Origin: Synechococcus sp. CBW1002
GTDB lineage: Bacteria > Cyanobacteriota > Cyanobacteriia > PCC-6307 > Cyanobiaceae
Assembly (NCBI RefSeq): GCF_015840915.1
Contig: NZ_CP060398.1
Location: 1,426,001 to 1,490,000 of the forward strand
Direction of reading: 5' to 3'
DNA: 64,000 nt
Part shown: positions 62,689 through 64,000 of the stretch, piece after piece
Numbering within the stretch: position 1 is the stretch's first letter
How the letters are laid out: the number at the start of each line of letters is the position of its first letter
Notes under the pieces: generated by a model
Database searches by the model: none
The model's input: the letters and a program-made list of their open reading frames with translations, nothing else
Told to the model about the DNA's origin: nothing
Position numbers and translations under genes: made by a program

Positions 62689-62950
62689 GCCACTCCAGCT
62701 CCATCTGCAGCCGTCCGATCTGCTGGAACAGCTCCGCCTCCTTGGCCTGCCCCTCCTCCTTGTCCTTGGTCTTCTTGCCTCGGGTGAAGAGCTCGCTGGC
62801 ACCGTCCAGGAGCTGCCGCTTCCACTGGCTCACCTGGATCGGGTGGATGGCGTGGTCGGCGGCGATCTCCTGGATCGTCTTGCGGCCACTGATCGCCTCC
62901 ATGGCGACCCTGGCCTTGAACTCGGGGCTGTGGGTGCGGCGCTTGCTCAT
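62663..62950 (-). CDS. IS3-alpha OrfA
   Basis: 95 residues, SKRRTHS form, intact. Confidence 0.92.
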   Translation of the reverse strand: MSKRRTHSPEFKARVAMEAISGRKTIQEIAADHAIHPIQVSQWKRQLLDGASELFTRGKKTKDKEEGQAKEAELFQQIGRLQMELEWLKKKSQLL

Positions 62951-63030
62951 CGGTGGGAGCCCCTTTCAGGGGCGGTACCCCGCCTCAGAGGTTAACGATG
63001 GGGCCTGTCCAGAAAAGCCAGACCACCTCA

Positions 63031-63530
63031 CACATCAGGCCCATAGTTCGTGGCAAAGCCAGATGTAATGTCGAATTCGGAGCCAAGATCTCAATTTCAG
63101 TTACGGGTGATGGATTCACCTACCTAGATCGCCTGAGCTACGATCCCTACAATGAAGGAGAAGATCTAAAGGCTCAAGCAAGAGCCTATCGCCGTCGTCA
63201 TGGTCATTATCCAGAAGTGATCTGTGCCGATCAGATCTATCGGACTCGAGCGAACCGCGCTTTCTGTCAGCGTCATGGGATTCGCCTGAGTGGACCTCGC
63301 CTTGGTCGGCCCAAGAGCGATCCTAAGCTTGTGGCAGAAGAGAAGAGACAGTGTCTTGATGATCAACGGCAACGTAACGCGGTAGAAGGCAAAATCGGAC
63401 AGGGGAAGCGGCGATTTGGATTGGGTTTGATTCGTGAGAAGCTCGCTGCCACCCAAGGATCAGCCATTGCATTGGCTGTACTGGTAATGAACCTCGAGAA
63501 GCTGCTGGGGCTTCTTTTGGTTCTTTTTGC
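63031..63530 (+). pseudogene. C-terminal part of an IS5-epsilon relative
   Basis: HIRPIVRGKARCNVEFGAKI, SYDPYNEGEDLKAQARAYRR, EVICADQIYRTRANRAFC and QRNAVEGKIGQGKRRFGLGL match the C-terminal third of 59118-60668 with many substitutions. The N-terminal two-thirds are missing (IS3-alpha abuts). The end is cut by IS3-beta copy 5 after LVLFA. Confidence 0.88.
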
Positions 63531-64000
63531 CCCCCCAGTGTCAGCAAAGAAGTCCGCTCGGTTTGACCCGTCCACCTGGGGGCCCAACCGACGACTATGC
63601 AACCGCCCTATGACGCCGCTCTGCGGGAAGCCGTCCGCCTGCGGATGAGCCCTCCGAACCTTGAGAGCGTGGCTGAGATCGCCCGCGACACCGGGATCAC
63701 GGCGCAGACCATCTACAACTGGCGGAGCCAGTGGCAGAAGCAGGGCCAGCTGGTGCCTGCCACGAACCGGCCGCCGGAGCAGTGGAGCGCTGCCGACAAG
63801 CTGGCAGCCGTGATCCAGGCCGCAGGACTGAACGGAAGCGAGCTCGGGTCGTTCTGCAGGGAGCGGGGGCTGTACCCCAAGCAGGTTGCCCGTTGGCGCC
63901 AGGCCGCCGAGGATGCCAATGGCCCCAGCGCGCCGAGCATGGCTGATCAGCGGGAACTGCAACGCAAGAATCAGGAACTGGTCCGGCGGAATCGCCAGCT
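63531..64000 (+). mobile_element. IS3-beta copy 5, runs off the window
   Basis: Starts CCCCCCAGTGTCAGCAAAG as at 34722; continues identical to the other copies to the window edge. Confidence 0.93.
63597..64000 (+). CDS. IS3-beta OrfA, partial
   Basis: First 134 codons (MQPPYDAALREAVRLRMSPP onward), identical to the other copies; the 3' end lies outside the window. Confidence 0.92.
   Translation, partial: MQPPYDAALREAVRLRMSPPNLESVAEIARDTGITAQTIYNWRSQWQKQGQLVPATNRPPEQWSAADKLAAVIQAAGLNGSELGSFCRERGLYPKQVARWRQAAEDANGPSAPSMADQRELQRKNQELVRRNRQ

Larger units (their letters stand above)
61765..63030 (-). mobile_element. IS3-alpha copy 6, complete, inside another IS3-alpha
   Basis: 1266 bp. Left flank AAC (in the truncated IS3-alpha), right flank CAC (in an IS5-epsilon-like gene); the mismatch and the missing half indicate an adjacent deletion. 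Confidence 0.95.

Noticed and set aside
1-64000. Search for tRNA, rRNA, CRISPR arrays and riboswitches
   Set aside because: Nothing with the expected sequence blocks or repeats was seen by eye; a dedicated scan was not possible.

Overview
The window is a GC-rich bacterial segment made almost entirely of insertion sequences (IS), most of them nested inside one another, wrapped around a few AT-richer genes for surface-glycan synthesis. The host is probably a cyanobacterium, perhaps of the picocyanobacterial (Synechococcus/Cyanobium) type. The main hint is a secreted alpha/beta hydrolase with a DUF1400-like N-terminus, a mostly cyanobacterial family, so this assignment is tentative. I see no rRNA, tRNA or CRISPR array.

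Names used here: IS3-alpha is a 1266-bp IS3-family element with TGAGGTGG ends (six full near-identical copies, one split copy, one half copy, one diverged full copy). IS3-beta is about 1.85 kb (five copies). IS3-gamma is about 1.7 kb (one full copy plus remnants). IS5-delta (1369 bp) and IS5-epsilon (1768 bp) are DDE elements of the IS5/IS1182 superfamily. IS110-1 and IS110-2 are related elements with a structured leader RNA. IS110-3 is a distinct, IS1111-like element. IS66, IS630, IS1595, IS91, ISAs1, IS256, IS21 and IS1182-type sequences also occur.

Layout. 1-4859: two IS1182-type transposases, one cut by IS110-1, which carries an unknown passenger gene. 4860-7315: a hydrolase gene cut by IS630. 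7497-11602: IS5-delta cut by IS110-2, itself cut by IS3-alpha. 11603-11990: two gene ends. 12001-17280: IS3-beta, then a fucosyltransferase-like gene broken by IS66, IS1595 and IS3-beta. 17764-20322: a three-domain glycosyltransferase. 20507-24956: IS66 cut by IS3-alpha, then a diverged IS3-alpha. 25042-31211: an IS110-type transposase holding a four-level nest. 31255-33881: intact IS5-delta and a GT92-like gene. 34365-48775: one IS3-alpha copy split by a 13.1-kb IS3-beta composite transposon. 48776-54600: IS remnants, including an inverted second copy of the 3.5-kb IS110-3/IS3-beta unit. 54930-58652: a 1240-residue fusion of three glycosyltransferase-like domains and a sulfotransferase. 58690-64000: IS5-epsilon, IS3-alpha inserted in IS3-alpha, and the start of a fifth IS3-beta.

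How the genes work together. The two multidomain glycosyltransferases, the GT92-like enzyme, the broken fucosyltransferase-like gene and the polysaccharide deacetylase all suit assembly and decoration (fucosyl, sulfate, deacetylation) of a cell-surface polysaccharide. The composite transposon carries a PrlF/YhaV toxin-antitoxin pair, which could stabilise it, plus the deacetylase, a YkgJ-type cysteine-cluster protein and small unknown genes. Target-site duplications and broken reading frames let much of the insertion order be read directly from the sequence.
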